Origin: Candidatus Krumholzibacteriota bacterium
Lineage (GTDB): Bacteria; Krumholzibacteriota; Krumholzibacteriia; LZORAL124-64-63
DNA length: 38,705 bases
Direction: 5' to 3'
NCBI GenBank assembly: GCA_024275485.1
Contig: JAJRZA010000004.1
Span: 1-38,705, forward strand
Shown: positions 17,393 to 25,334 of the stretch, piece after piece
Layout: each line of letters starts with the position of its first letter
Numbering within the stretch: the first letter of the stretch is position 1
Program-made: the position numbers and the translations under genes
The notes under the pieces: model-generated
The model's input: only the letters and a program-made list of their open reading frames with translations
The model's database searches: none
What the model was told of the DNA's origin: nothing

Positions 17393-18565
17393 ATGTATGA
17401 AAGGGCACTAACAAAAAAAATTAAAGATGGCCTGCGTCAGAATGCTGCTGTAGCAATTCTGGGACCGCGCCAAGTGGGTAAAACCACCTTGGCTCTCGAA
17501 ATTGCCCGGGGCAAATCTTGTATATATGTGGATCTGGAAAGGCAAGAAGATTTTGCCAAATTGCAAGACCCGGTAGCTTTTTTAGGTTCCCATTTTGATA
17601 AGCTGGTAATTTTAGATGAAGTGCAGCGCTATCCGGATCTTTTCATGTCGATGCGCGGTCTTATAGATAAGGCACGGCGAGAAGGCAAAGGCAAGGGGCG
17701 TTATATCATGCTGGGATCCGCCTCGCATGATCTACTGCGCCAGACCGCCGAAAGTTTGGCAGGCCGAATTAGCTATCTTGAACTGACCGGGCTGAATCCT
17801 CTTGAGGTTGGTGCACGGACACCGGAATTGCTTCGGACATTATGGTTTCGCGGTGGTTTTCCTGAAAGCTACCAGGTTGCCGATGATGTTCAAAGTGATG
17901 AGTGGCGCAGAAATTTTATCCGTACCTATGTGGAAAGAGATATTCCCCTACTGGGGCCGAGGATTCCAGCAACAACACTGATTCGGTTTTGTACAATGCT
18001 CGCCCATGTGCAAGGAGAGGCGTTGAATGCCTCCAAGCTGGCTGGCTCATTAGATGTTAGGAGCGTGACTGTTTCCCGCTATGTGGATTTGATGTCGGAT
18101 CTCCTACTTGTGCGAAAATTGAGACCTTGGTACGGAAATACCAAAAAACGGTTGGTCAAATCTCCGCGTATTTATATTCGCGACAGTGGGATCTTGCATT
18201 CGCTTCTTCAAATCCCCGGTCCTGATCAGCTTCTCTCTCATCCTGTTTTGGGTAAAAGCTGGGAAGGATTTGTGATTGAAAACATTATTGGGATCTTGCC
18301 GGATCATATCCATTCATTCTTTTACCGCACCTCTGCCGGGGCCGAGATTGATTTGCTGCTTGAAACCAAGATCAATGAATACTGGGCCATAGAAATAAAA
18401 CACAGCCGTGCCCCAAAGGTAAAAAAAGGCTTTCATATCGCATGCGATGATTTAAAGGTTGCACGAAAATATGTTGTCTATACAGGTGATGATCAATATC
18501 CGATTGGCAATGATATTACCGTCACTAGCCTACCTTTGCTGATGCAGGAGATCAAAAAATGCTGA
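17393..18565 (+). CDS. AAA ATPase with C-terminal DUF4143 domain
   Basis: This 390-residue protein starts at ATG 17393-17395 (MYERALTKKIKDGLRQ), where the family similarity begins; the open frame to 17237 adds 52 unlike residues. The Walker A is GPRQVGKTT, the Walker B is LVILDEVQRYPDL and the sensor segment is GRYIMLGSASHDLL. The mid-part RISYLELTGLNPLEV and RGGFPESY is typical of this ATPase class. The C-terminal DUF4143 domain has a restriction-endonuclease-like pattern (GAEIDLLLE...WAIEIKHS) that keeps E, D and ExK-type residues. Such proteins are common and patchily distributed; their role is unknown. The gene is clearly more AT-rich than its neighbours and is the only plus-strand gene for many kilobases, which suggests acquisition by transfer. 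Confidence 0.9.
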   Translation: MYERALTKKIKDGLRQNAAVAILGPRQVGKTTLALEIARGKSCIYVDLERQEDFAKLQDPVAFLGSHFDKLVILDEVQRYPDLFMSMRGLIDKARREGKGKGRYIMLGSASHDLLRQTAESLAGRISYLELTGLNPLEVGARTPELLRTLWFRGGFPESYQVADDVQSDEWRRNFIRTYVERDIPLLGPRIPATTLIRFCTMLAHVQGEALNASKLAGSLDVRSVTVSRYVDLMSDLLLVRKLRPWYGNTKKRLVKSPRIYIRDSGILHSLLQIPGPDQLLSHPVLGKSWEGFVIENIIGILPDHIHSFFYRTSAGAEIDLLLETKINEYWAIEIKHSRAPKVKKGFHIACDDLKVARKYVVYTGDDQYPIGNDITVTSLPLLMQEIKKC

Positions 18566-18566
18566 C

Positions 18567-18586
18567 AGGGTAATCCTGATTGCCCT
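18567..18586. terminator. Hairpin between convergent genes
   Basis: Eight-base arms (AGGGTAAT and ATTGCCCT, one T-G pairing) with a four-base loop sit between the stop of the ATPase gene and the stop of the minus-strand gene. No T-run follows directly on the plus strand. On the minus strand a run of six Ts comes about ten bases later. It may act weakly on both transcripts. Confidence 0.35.
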
Positions 18587-21017
18587 ATTGATTCCAGGCG
18601 TCCCGCCAATGGGATGATTGGCGCAGATTCTCAAACATGCTGTTGGTTCGAAAATCCTCCATAGTACCCAGGTTTTTTTCCAGGCAGATCCCAACCCAAC
18701 GAGCACTCAGTTCGGTCTGGCCGGCCATGCTGTAGGCGGCAGCCGCAAAATATCCGGAACCCTTGACGCGGGGATCGAGTTCGTGCACCCGGGCAAAGGA
18801 TTCGGCCGCCTCGTCGAATTGTTTGAGTCGGCCCAGAGTGGTGGCCAGATTGTTCAAATAGATGGCGGATTCAGGTTCCAGTTCTAGACAATGACGGGCA
18901 TAGGGAAGGCTCTCTGCCGGACGCCCCAATAGACTCAAGATGATGCTGGTCTGGGATACCCAGGGTGCATCGTCGGGGCTGTTTTCCAGATGACCGAGGC
19001 ACAGGGCGAGAGCTTCTTCCTCGCGTCCGAGATGGCGCAAGGCTTTCACCCGGGTAAATTTCAGGGCCGGGTTTTCTGGATCCGCTTTCAGGGCCCGATC
19101 GAGAATGACCAGGGCCTGCTCGGGTTTTCCGGTGTCCATTTGGGCCCTGGCTTTTTGAAGAAGAGTCTTGGTGTCTTGGTTTTGATTGGATGCCGAACCT
19201 TCCGACAAGCCATCGTCAATCAATTTCAGCAGTCGGGTTATGCGAAAATCATCGGGGTTATCGCGGGCACCCTGCAAAAGGGCTTCGCGTCCGTTGGTCA
19301 CGTAGTTGGTCCCGCCACCGGAGCCATAACCCAGCATGAACTTCTGGGTGGAAGCGATAAATCGCTGAAGTTTGGCTTCATCGTGAGAACCCTTAACGGC
19401 CAATCCGCCAGATTGCCAAACACGCGACAGGAAACGGAAATTGTCGTCTTCATGTCGATCCAGGGGTTTGGATCGGACCTCCCGCAGCACGGTAAATTCC
19501 AACGTCGGACGCTGCCAGGTGTTGGGCCGGCCTTCTGCCAAGGCGGCCTGCAGGGCTTCCTTGCCGGCCACCCGCTGGGAGACCATGATGTATGGGTCAG
19601 CCATATTTTGGGCCTTCAAATCTTGTTCCACATCGGATTCAGTGATCAGGGTGGCGAAACGGTCGAAATCAAAAACTATTGGTTGGGGCGATCCCACCAG
19701 GATCATGCTGTTGGGGTCGATCCAGAACAATTCCATGTGCTCGAAAGCCATGCCGAAACTGCGAATCACTGTTTCGGTTTCGGTAGCAGGAAAATGCTGG
19801 GCCAGCCATTGCACCATGATGCCGTGGTCCGCAAGACGACTGCGGCACAGTTGGTAATAGTCGAGGGAGAGCAGGGCCGAGTTGCCTGCGTATTCGGGAT
19901 TGAGTTTGGAATCACTGCTGATGATGTCGTAGGTGTCGCCGGTGGTCAACAGGTGCTGGATGCCGTCGCCCAGATGCAGGTCCAGACGTGGGTCTTTCAT
20001 CACATTGCCGTGGTGGGCGGCGAAAAACTGAGCGCCTTCAATGACACCGGGAACGATTTCCACGCAGGTCATTTTTTGGATTTCATCGTAGAGCGCCAGG
20101 GTGCCGAGGGTGACGCCGCTGCCCAGGCCCACCGAAAGTGTGTGCTGGGCGCCGGGTGAAAGAACCATGGGCAGATGAGCGAGGATCTTTTCCTTGCGGG
20201 CGATTGCGGGTTCGGTGCCGCCAATGTGATGCCCGTCGACGGCCATGTGCATTTCGCCATTGGGTTTGCGAAAGACCCTGGTTTGAGCGGTTGGGTCTTC
20301 ACGGTCGAACAGGACGATGTCGTTGATGTCCTGGGTATCTCCCAATAGTGGTTTGGCCAGGCGCGAGAGCGGGACAAAAAGAACGATCAGCAGCACCACG
20401 GCCGCCAAGCCGGGCCAGACATCCCGCGTCCCACGTCGGCTGTTTTTCAACAGAATAGCGAGACCCACCACCGCGCTCAGCAAAGATGTCGCCAACAGGG
20501 CATTGCGAGTTCCCAACAAGGGTAATATTACAAATCCGGCAGCGAGACTTCCCACTATGGAACCGGCAGTGTTGGCAAAGTAGAAATGACCGACCTTGCC
20601 GCCAATTTTATCCAAACTCTGGATGCCGATGCGGTTGACGAGGGGAAAGGTCATGCCGGACAGGAAAGTAGGCAGGGCCATCACGGCAAAAGAAAGCAGA
20701 AAGCGCCGAAACAAATAGGTGTTCCAGTTCGGCGGATGGATGATGACCGAATCCAATCCCGGCAGCCAGTTCCAGATGAGCGGCAGGGTGGCGGCCACGG
20801 ACAGGGCCAGCGCGGCCTGGATATAACCCAGGGTGCGGGCCGGTGAAGAGGCGCGATCGGCCAGGCGTCCGCCCACCCAACTGCCGGTGGCCAGTCCTGT
20901 CAGATAGGTGGTCAGCATGGCGCTGAAGGCGTAGGTGGAGTTGCCCAGAAAATGATGCAGGGCCCGGGTCCAGTAGAGTTCAAAACCCAGGGCGGCAAAA
21001 CCGGTCAGGGCAAACAT
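18585..21017 (-). CDS. MFS/spermidine-synthase-like protein with TPR repeats, C-terminal part of a split gene
   Basis: This 810-residue frame holds a block of about seven membrane helices (residues 1-230), then a spermidine-synthase-like methyltransferase fold. The fold has LSVGLGSGVTLGTLALYDEIQKMTCVEIVPGVIEGAQFF as the nucleotide loop and acidic strand, and GDTYDIISSDSKLNPEYAGNSALLSLDYYQLC as the active-site strand. TPR repeats follow (about 640-790, e.g. PEQALVILDRALKADPENPALKFTRVKAL). The family normally has two homologous membrane halves. The first half is the separate frame at 21093-21725, in the same reading frame, 25 codons upstream across a TAA. ATG 21017 has no ribosome site, so this part may depend on read-through or reinitiation. 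Polyamine synthesis itself is not certain for this membrane-fused class. Confidence 0.85.
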   Translation of the reverse strand: MFALTGFAALGFELYWTRALHHFLGNSTYAFSAMLTTYLTGLATGSWVGGRLADRASSPARTLGYIQAALALSVAATLPLIWNWLPGLDSVIIHPPNWNTYLFRRFLLSFAVMALPTFLSGMTFPLVNRIGIQSLDKIGGKVGHFYFANTAGSIVGSLAAGFVILPLLGTRNALLATSLLSAVVGLAILLKNSRRGTRDVWPGLAAVVLLIVLFVPLSRLAKPLLGDTQDINDIVLFDREDPTAQTRVFRKPNGEMHMAVDGHHIGGTEPAIARKEKILAHLPMVLSPGAQHTLSVGLGSGVTLGTLALYDEIQKMTCVEIVPGVIEGAQFFAAHHGNVMKDPRLDLHLGDGIQHLLTTGDTYDIISSDSKLNPEYAGNSALLSLDYYQLCRSRLADHGIMVQWLAQHFPATETETVIRSFGMAFEHMELFWIDPNSMILVGSPQPIVFDFDRFATLITESDVEQDLKAQNMADPYIMVSQRVAGKEALQAALAEGRPNTWQRPTLEFTVLREVRSKPLDRHEDDNFRFLSRVWQSGGLAVKGSHDEAKLQRFIASTQKFMLGYGSGGGTNYVTNGREALLQGARDNPDDFRITRLLKLIDDGLSEGSASNQNQDTKTLLQKARAQMDTGKPEQALVILDRALKADPENPALKFTRVKALRHLGREEEALALCLGHLENSPDDAPWVSQTSIILSLLGRPAESLPYARHCLELEPESAIYLNNLATTLGRLKQFDEAAESFARVHELDPRVKGSGYFAAAAYSMAGQTELSARWVGICLEKNLGTMEDFRTNSMFENLRQSSHWRDAWNQ

Positions 21018-21092
21018 CCAGGCCAGGAATGCGGGAGACAGTTCGGGAGCGATGGCTTTGGTGACGGTTGGATCTGATTGAGCGGGGGATTT

Positions 21093-21725
21093 TTATGCTT
21101 CATGGGATAGAACGAGACCACGTCCCAAAGCGAGGGCAACCAAACCGGCCAACAGATTTCCGGCCACGGCAAAAACAGTGCTGCCGGTCAGTCCCATGGC
21201 GGGGATGAGCACAAAACCGGAAAGGGCAATACCGATGACGGCGCCAAAGGTGTTGACGGCGTAGAGCATGCCCAGGTTTCGTCCCAGTTTTTCGCTGTGA
21301 CGCACCAGGAATCGACTCAAAACCGGCAGGGTGCCACCCATCAGGAAGGTGGGCGGCAGCAGAAGCACAAAGGTCAAAACGACGCGCAAAATGGCGACCA
21401 TGCCGTCCGGCAGCGAGGTGGCGGCTTTAATGTAGGCGGGCTCCAGAATCAAGACCATCAGCGGGACCAAGGCGCCCAGCCCGGCCACACCCAACTCAAG
21501 GAAGGAGTACAGACGCAATGGGTTGGCGCTCTGATCCACCCGCTTGCCAAAATAATGACTGCCCAGGGCCAGCCCGCCCATGAAGGCGGCCAGAACGGTG
21601 CTGATGGCCAGGGTTGTGCCGCCAAGAAGGTGGCTCAGCAGGCGAATCCAGACCAGTTCGTATACCAGAGCGCTGATGCCGGACACGGCAAAGAGCAGGG
21701 CGATGATGAGGGTCGTCTTTTTCAT
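21093..21725 (-). CDS. N-terminal membrane half of the MFS/spermidine-synthase-like protein (truncated by in-frame TAA)
   Basis: The 210-residue product has about six membrane helices and the family start FAVSGISALVYELVWIRLLSHLLGGTTLAISTVLAAFMGGLALGS. This is clearly homologous to the beginning of the downstream frame (FALTGFAALGFELYWTRALHHFLGNSTYAFSAMLTTYLTGLATGS). So the ancestral protein had two tandem membrane halves. Translation stops at TAA 21093-21095. The next 25 codons, in the same frame, are open and lead straight into the second part. Without the stop the product would be 1046 residues, a normal size for these fused proteins. The break is a single codon; it may be a true nonsense mutation, a strain variant or a sequencing error. 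Confidence 0.85.
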   Translation of the reverse strand: MKKTTLIIALLFAVSGISALVYELVWIRLLSHLLGGTTLAISTVLAAFMGGLALGSHYFGKRVDQSANPLRLYSFLELGVAGLGALVPLMVLILEPAYIKAATSLPDGMVAILRVVLTFVLLLPPTFLMGGTLPVLSRFLVRHSEKLGRNLGMLYAVNTFGAVIGIALSGFVLIPAMGLTGSTVFAVAGNLLAGLVALALGRGLVLSHEA

Positions 21726-22371
21726 GGAGCATCCGCTGTTGGGGGGGTGTTAAGGATTTTGGTTAGGGTATTTTAGCAGGAAAAGTGGGGAAAGACAATG
21801 GTGGGTGGTTGTGTTTGATGGGGAAATCTATTCCAACAGAGGTGGAATTTCAGGTTTCTCTTTCTCACCCTTGTCTGCGGTTGCTTTACTAACGCACCTG
21901 TATCCTCCTTCAGGCCCAGAATCAGCCATTTCCGATGAGCAGCCAGTGGGTTCTTGACTTCAATATTCATTGCTCAGACCTCCTCCATTGTACTCTATGG
22001 GGCAGGCTGTCAAGACATACCTCACCAGCATGCTGAGTGCTTCTGGTCTGGCAGACAGCGTCCGTTTTAAATAATCTCACAACCGATTGATTTTCCCGGT
22101 TTTGGTTTTCGGTCCCAAGCTTTTTGCTGACTTCCCGGATAACTTTGCAGCTGTACTGTTCTCCGCTTTCATGCGGGAACCATCCTTCTATCGGGGACTC
22201 AATGGCCCATGGCTTCGTTCGGCACTCCAAGGGGGCATAGCCTATCCTGGGGGACTCCGGCTGGTATGGCCGGGACCAGAAAAACAATGGATGCACTCCC
22301 CTGTAACCATCTTGTCTCCGGAAGTTTTGCCGGCTTTGTTTGGCTTGTTCACCAGCCGGTTTCTCAACCCG
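21726..22371. other. Non-coding or decayed region
   Basis: No gene is convincingly supported. On the minus strand a 65-codon frame (21773-21970, MNIEVKNPLAAHRKW...) has a strong GGAGG eight bases before its ATG. It resembles nothing I recognise and has a low-complexity basic C-terminus. A TTGACA and a TACAAT lie near 22015-21988 with 15 bases between them, but they would place the transcript start inside that ribosome site. A frame of 109 codons (21967-22296) overlaps it and also looks non-coding. The region sits downstream of the IS110 remnant and may be the rest of a decayed insertion. Confidence 0.4.
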
Positions 22372-22694
22372 GAGACATACTTAGTTTTCGGACTCATTTT
22401 CTTTGGATCGTAAACCTCCTGGGAGCGCCACACCGAAAGAACGATTGAGGCGATCTGACGCGAGATGGTCAGCTTCGCCAAGTTGGGTTTCGTGCCACCA
22501 TCGAGTAAATCTTGATAGTGCCGATACAAAGGATCGTCCTTGTTGGCGCGACAAATTATCGTCGTCGCCGCACCCTTGAAGATGTGCTTCAAGGAACGGT
22601 TGAAGTTGCGATTCAGGCCTCGAGTCTTCTGGATTTGGGCCTTGATCCACTCGCCATTCTGGGCGCGAACCCAATCCGACGAACTGCGCATCAC
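22372..22694 (-). pseudogene. IS110-family transposase, C-terminal remnant
   Basis: The frame reading FNRSLKHIFKGAATTII, then DPLYRHYQDLLDGGTKPNLAKLTISRQIASIVLSVWRSQEVYDPKK is the C-terminal end of an IS110-type (Transposase_20) protein. The N-terminal DEDD catalytic domain is missing: upstream sequence on this strand (22695-23000) shows no transposase similarity in any frame I checked. No terminal repeats are visible, which is usual for IS110. The element is therefore a dead fragment, about a quarter of the usual length. It marks this stretch as a place of past insertion. Confidence 0.75.
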
Positions 22695-23057
22695 AATACC
22701 CAGCCCATTCTCTCAGAAAATAGTTCCCTTTTCCGTCCTACCCGAGTAGCCAAATTAAAAACTACGAAATCCCGTGGACCAAATGGTAGTGTCCAGAATC
22801 TTTCGCACTTTTCTTGAGAGGCGCCCGCGACATTCACGGTTCCCCAATAGATAGGTGTTGTGCCTAGTAAAAATTCCATAACCCGCCCAACATCCAATCG
22901 CCTGATCACTACCCCCAACATTTTCGCAGTTTGAACTCCCGAACGACCATCCCATCCCTTTGATTTCTGAAATTGAAAATGCCTTGGGGGGTGACTTGGG
23001 GGGTGTTTGATGGTAAATTCTTGGAAGTTCAGAATCCACCCAAAAGGCAGGTCGAAA
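22695..23057. other. Intergenic region before the Fic gene
   Basis: This stretch has no supported gene. It contains an inverted copy of the TPQV-coding repeat (22983-23005) and the first copy of a 13-bp direct repeat, TTCAGAATCCACC (23028-23040). Frames on the minus strand here (for example 22691-23101) are open but look like no known family. Confidence 0.4.
22983..23005 (-). repeat. Inverted copy of the TPQV-coding repeat
   Basis: On the minus strand these 23 bases match, without error, two units of the 12-bp repeat at 23808-23843 inside the Fic C-terminus. One minus-strand frame reads TPQVTPQ here as well. The two sets face each other across about 0.8 kb that includes the whole Fic catalytic domain. 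Confidence 0.7.
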
Positions 23058-23669
23058 ATGGCTTCAGAATACCACCCTCCTTTCACGGTACCCCCCTCCA
23101 TTGTGAGCCTGGTTGGCGAAATTGGTGAAACCCTCGGCCAGCTAAAAGCCCAATTGGATCAGTCTCCTGATTTGCGCCTGCGCCGCATCAACAGGATCAG
23201 GACGATCCGGGGATCGTTGGCCATCGAAGGCAATACCCTGAGCGAAGAAATGATTACGGCAATTCTGGATGGGAAACGGGTAATTGCTCCTCCTAGGGAA
23301 ATCCAGGAAGTCCGGAATGCAATTGCAGCCTACGAGCGCCTTTCGGGTTGGAATCCCGAGAGGGAGACGGATCTCAGGAAAGCCAATGGCATCCTGATGC
23401 GGGATCTCATGGTGGATGCCGGGACCTATCGCAAAGGCGGGGTTGGTGTTCTTGGACCGGGTGGAGAAATCATCCACATGGCACCTCCTGCCAATAGGGT
23501 ACCTGGGCAAATGGCCGATTTATTTGATTGGCTGGCACAATCGCACCATCACCCATTGATCACGAGTTCGGTATTCCACTATGAATTTGAATTCATCCAC
23601 CCCTTCAACGATGGAAATGGCAGAACAGGCCGCCTATGGCAAACCTTGATCCTGGAATCCGTTGTTTGA
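23058..23669 (+). pseudogene. Fic-family protein adenylyltransferase, catalytic part, frameshifted
   Basis: This is the N-terminal and catalytic part of a Fic protein, an enzyme class that transfers AMP (or a similar group) to protein hydroxyls. The start at ATG 23058 gives MASEYHPPFTVPPS. The self-inhibitory helix motif is SLAIEGN (Ser53, Glu57), the pattern of Fic proteins that carry their own inhibition. The active-site loop HPFNDGNGRTGR begins at His181 and is complete. The frame then runs into LILESVV and a stop. The alternative frame from TGG 23653 reads WNPLFEDIPVESLVF, the expected continuation in this family (LILS-WNPLF...). So a few bases (2 plus a multiple of 3) were lost just before 23653. 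The catalytic part could still be made, but the protein is truncated. Confidence 0.88.
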
Positions 23670-24027
23670 GGATATTCCGGTGGAAAGCCTTGTTTTCGAA
23701 AGTCAGAACGATTATTATCAGGCTCTTCAGGAAAGCACCGCCCTGGGAGATTCTGAACCATTTATCCTTTTTATTCTCCATCGAATCCTTGAGGCCATGA
23801 AAATGGCCACCCCCCAAGTCACCCCCCAAGTCACCCCCCAAGTCGCCGAAATGTTGGAGATCCTAGTTGGGGAAATGGCTCGGAATGAAATACAAAAAGC
23901 TCTTGGGTTGAAAGACCGGAAATCTTTCCGTGACCGGTACCTTAAACCGGCCCTGGAGGTTGGATTGATTGAAATGACCATCCCCGAAAAACCAACCAGC
24001 CGGCTTCAGAAATATCGCCGGAAATAG
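23653..24027 (+). pseudogene. Fic-family protein, C-terminal part in shifted frame
   Basis: This frame carries the rest of the Fic protein: WNPLFEDIPVESLVFESQNDYYQAL, GDSEPFILFILHRILEAMK, then a linker of three TPQV units. A winged-helix-like tail follows (MARNEIQKALGLKDRKSFRDRYLKPALEVGLIEMTIPEKPTSRLQKYRRK). The tail form, with a helix-turn-helix and a basic end, is common in Fic proteins with a DNA-binding C-terminus. It has no ribosome site of its own and is only meaningful joined to the upstream part. The tail is well preserved, so the frameshift looks recent or may be a sequence error. Confidence 0.85.
23808..23843 (+). repeat. Three tandem 12-bp repeats coding TPQV
   Basis: CACCCCCCAAGT is present three times in a row without change (23808, 23820, 23832). 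In the Fic frame each unit codes for Thr-Pro-Gln-Val. TPQV linkers of variable number are a known feature of Fic-type proteins; the exact nucleotide identity suggests recent copy-number change. Confidence 0.9.
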
Positions 24028-24131
24028 GAATAAGGGTTTCCAATATCGATAATCGGATTCCCTCTCAGAAATTTGTTATAAAAAGATACGAAGGGACCTC
24101 CCCTGGTTTCGTAGACACTCAGGGGAAGTCC

Positions 24132-24153
24132 AGTTCCCGCCGGCGGGAACATT
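24132..24153. repeat. Repeated 18-bp perfect palindrome, copy 2
   Basis: GTTCCCGCCGGCGGGAAC at 24133-24150 is identical to 5677-5694, and 22 bases match when this copy is read on the minus strand. It lies in the 278-base gap between the Fic remnant and aroF, in which I see no gene. A minus-strand frame across it (24006-24299) is open but unlike any family I know. Confidence 0.75.
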
Positions 24154-24279
24154 GGCAGTCTGTCAAGCCACCGGTTCAAAATCATATCCACAAATGCCAA
24201 CGACCTGGAAGCAATCATCATCGAGTACTCCGTTGTGCTACTACAGCCATGGGGAGCAGGAGTGGAAGGATTACGAATA

Positions 24280-24295
24280 ATTCTGCATTCAGAAT
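24280..24295 (-). terminator. Weak hairpin after aroF (possible trp operon terminator)
   Basis: ATTCTG and CAGAAT pair around a four-base loop, starting 11 bases after the aroF stop on the minus strand, followed by TATTCG. The stem is short and AT-rich and the T-run is broken, so termination here would be weak. Part of it lies inside the 13-bp direct repeat shared with 23028. Confidence 0.3.
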
Positions 24296-24305
24296 CCACC
24301 TCAAC

Positions 24306-25334
24306 TTATTTTCCCACGGGCTCAATCATCGTCCGTCCCATGGCGTTGGCGATGGGTCGCAGGCTGACCATGAGTTCATCAAAGGCTTCTAAGGTCAGGC
24401 TTTGTTGCCCATCGGAAAGGGCTTTGGACGGATCGGGATGGGTCTCGATGATGATCCCATCGGCGCCCGCAGCCACCGAGGCCCGGCACATGTCGGCCAC
24501 ATAATCCACGTGCCCCACCGCATGGCTCGGGTCAACAATAACCGGCAAGTGGCTGACCCGTTTGATGACCGAGACTGCCGAGAGATCGAGGGTGTTGCGT
24601 GTCGCCGGCTCGTAGGTGCGGATTCCCCGCTCGCACAGCATGACCTGGGTATTGCCGCCGGACATGAGGTATTCCGCAGCCAACAGCATCTCCTCAATGG
24701 TCGACATCAGTCCCCGTTTCAACAGCACCGGTTTGCGCTCCTTGCCGACGTCTTCGAGCAGGGCGTAATTCTGCATATTGCGCGCGCCGATCTGCAAAAT
24801 GTCCGCATAACGGGCAACCAACGGTACCAGCTCGGGCGAGATGATTTCAGTGACGATGGGCAGGCCGGTCTCCTGGCGCGCCATGGCCAGGATTTTCAAC
24901 CCTTCTTCCCGCAGTCCCTGAAAACTGTAGGGTGAGGTGCGGGGCTTGTAGGCGCCGCCCCGCAGCACCCGGCCGCCACTGGCCTTGACCTGGCGGGCGG
25001 TCGAAAGCAGTTGATCGGTGGACTCCACGCCACAGGGGCCGGCCATGACCACAAACTCCGACCCGCCGATTTTCAGATCACCCACCTGGACCACGGTTGG
25101 CTCGGGCTTGAAATCCTTGCTGACCATTTTGAACTTGCTGCTCAACGGTGCAACCTGGTCGACACCCGGCATGTCCGCCACGTCCGACAAGTCGTCGCCG
25201 GTTGCATCCATGATACCGATGACCGTGCGCTGGGCACCGTGGTTGGGTCGCGGTTTGAATCCGCGGTCTTCGAGAACCTTGAGGACTCGGCCCAGTTCGG
25301 CCACGGTGGCGTTTTCTTTCATGACTATTATCAC
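24306..25334 (-). CDS. aroF: 3-deoxy-7-phosphoheptulonate synthase (DAHP synthase, type I-beta)
   Basis: This enzyme joins phosphoenolpyruvate and erythrose 4-phosphate in the first step of the shikimate pathway. The 342 residues include the short ferredoxin-like regulatory N-domain of the Thermotoga/Bacillus type ([26 protein letters not shown], to about residue 70). The (beta/alpha)8 barrel follows, with [67 protein letters not shown] and [10 protein letters not shown]. Metal and substrate residues in these motifs are intact. It overlaps trpA (ATGA-type junction) and ends the trp operon, so precursor supply falls under tryptophan control. The N-domain may confer feedback inhibition, but its effector cannot be told from sequence. 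Confidence 0.96.
   Translation of the reverse strand: MIIVMKENATVAELGRVLKVLEDRGFKPRPNHGAQRTVIGIMDATGDDLSDVADMPGVDQVAPLSSKFKMVSKDFKPEPTVVQVGDLKIGGSEFVVMAGPCGVESTDQLLSTARQVKASGGRVLRGGAYKPRTSPYSFQGLREEGLKILAMARQETGLPIVTEIISPELVPLVARYADILQIGARNMQNYALLEDVGKERKPVLLKRGLMSTIEEMLLAAEYLMSGGNTQVMLCERGIRTYEPATRNTLDLSAVSVIKRVSHLPVIVDPSHAVGHVDYVADMCRASVAAGADGIIIETHPDPSKALSDGQQSLTLEAFDELMVSLRPIANAMGRTMIEPVGK

Noticed and set aside
21967-22296. A 109-codon minus-strand frame downstream of the IS110 remnant
   Set aside because: No similarity, no ribosome site and irregular composition; treated as non-coding.
22691-23101. A 136-codon minus-strand frame as the missing N-terminal part of the IS110 transposase
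   Set aside because: It lacks the DEDD-type catalytic motifs and does not resemble that domain.
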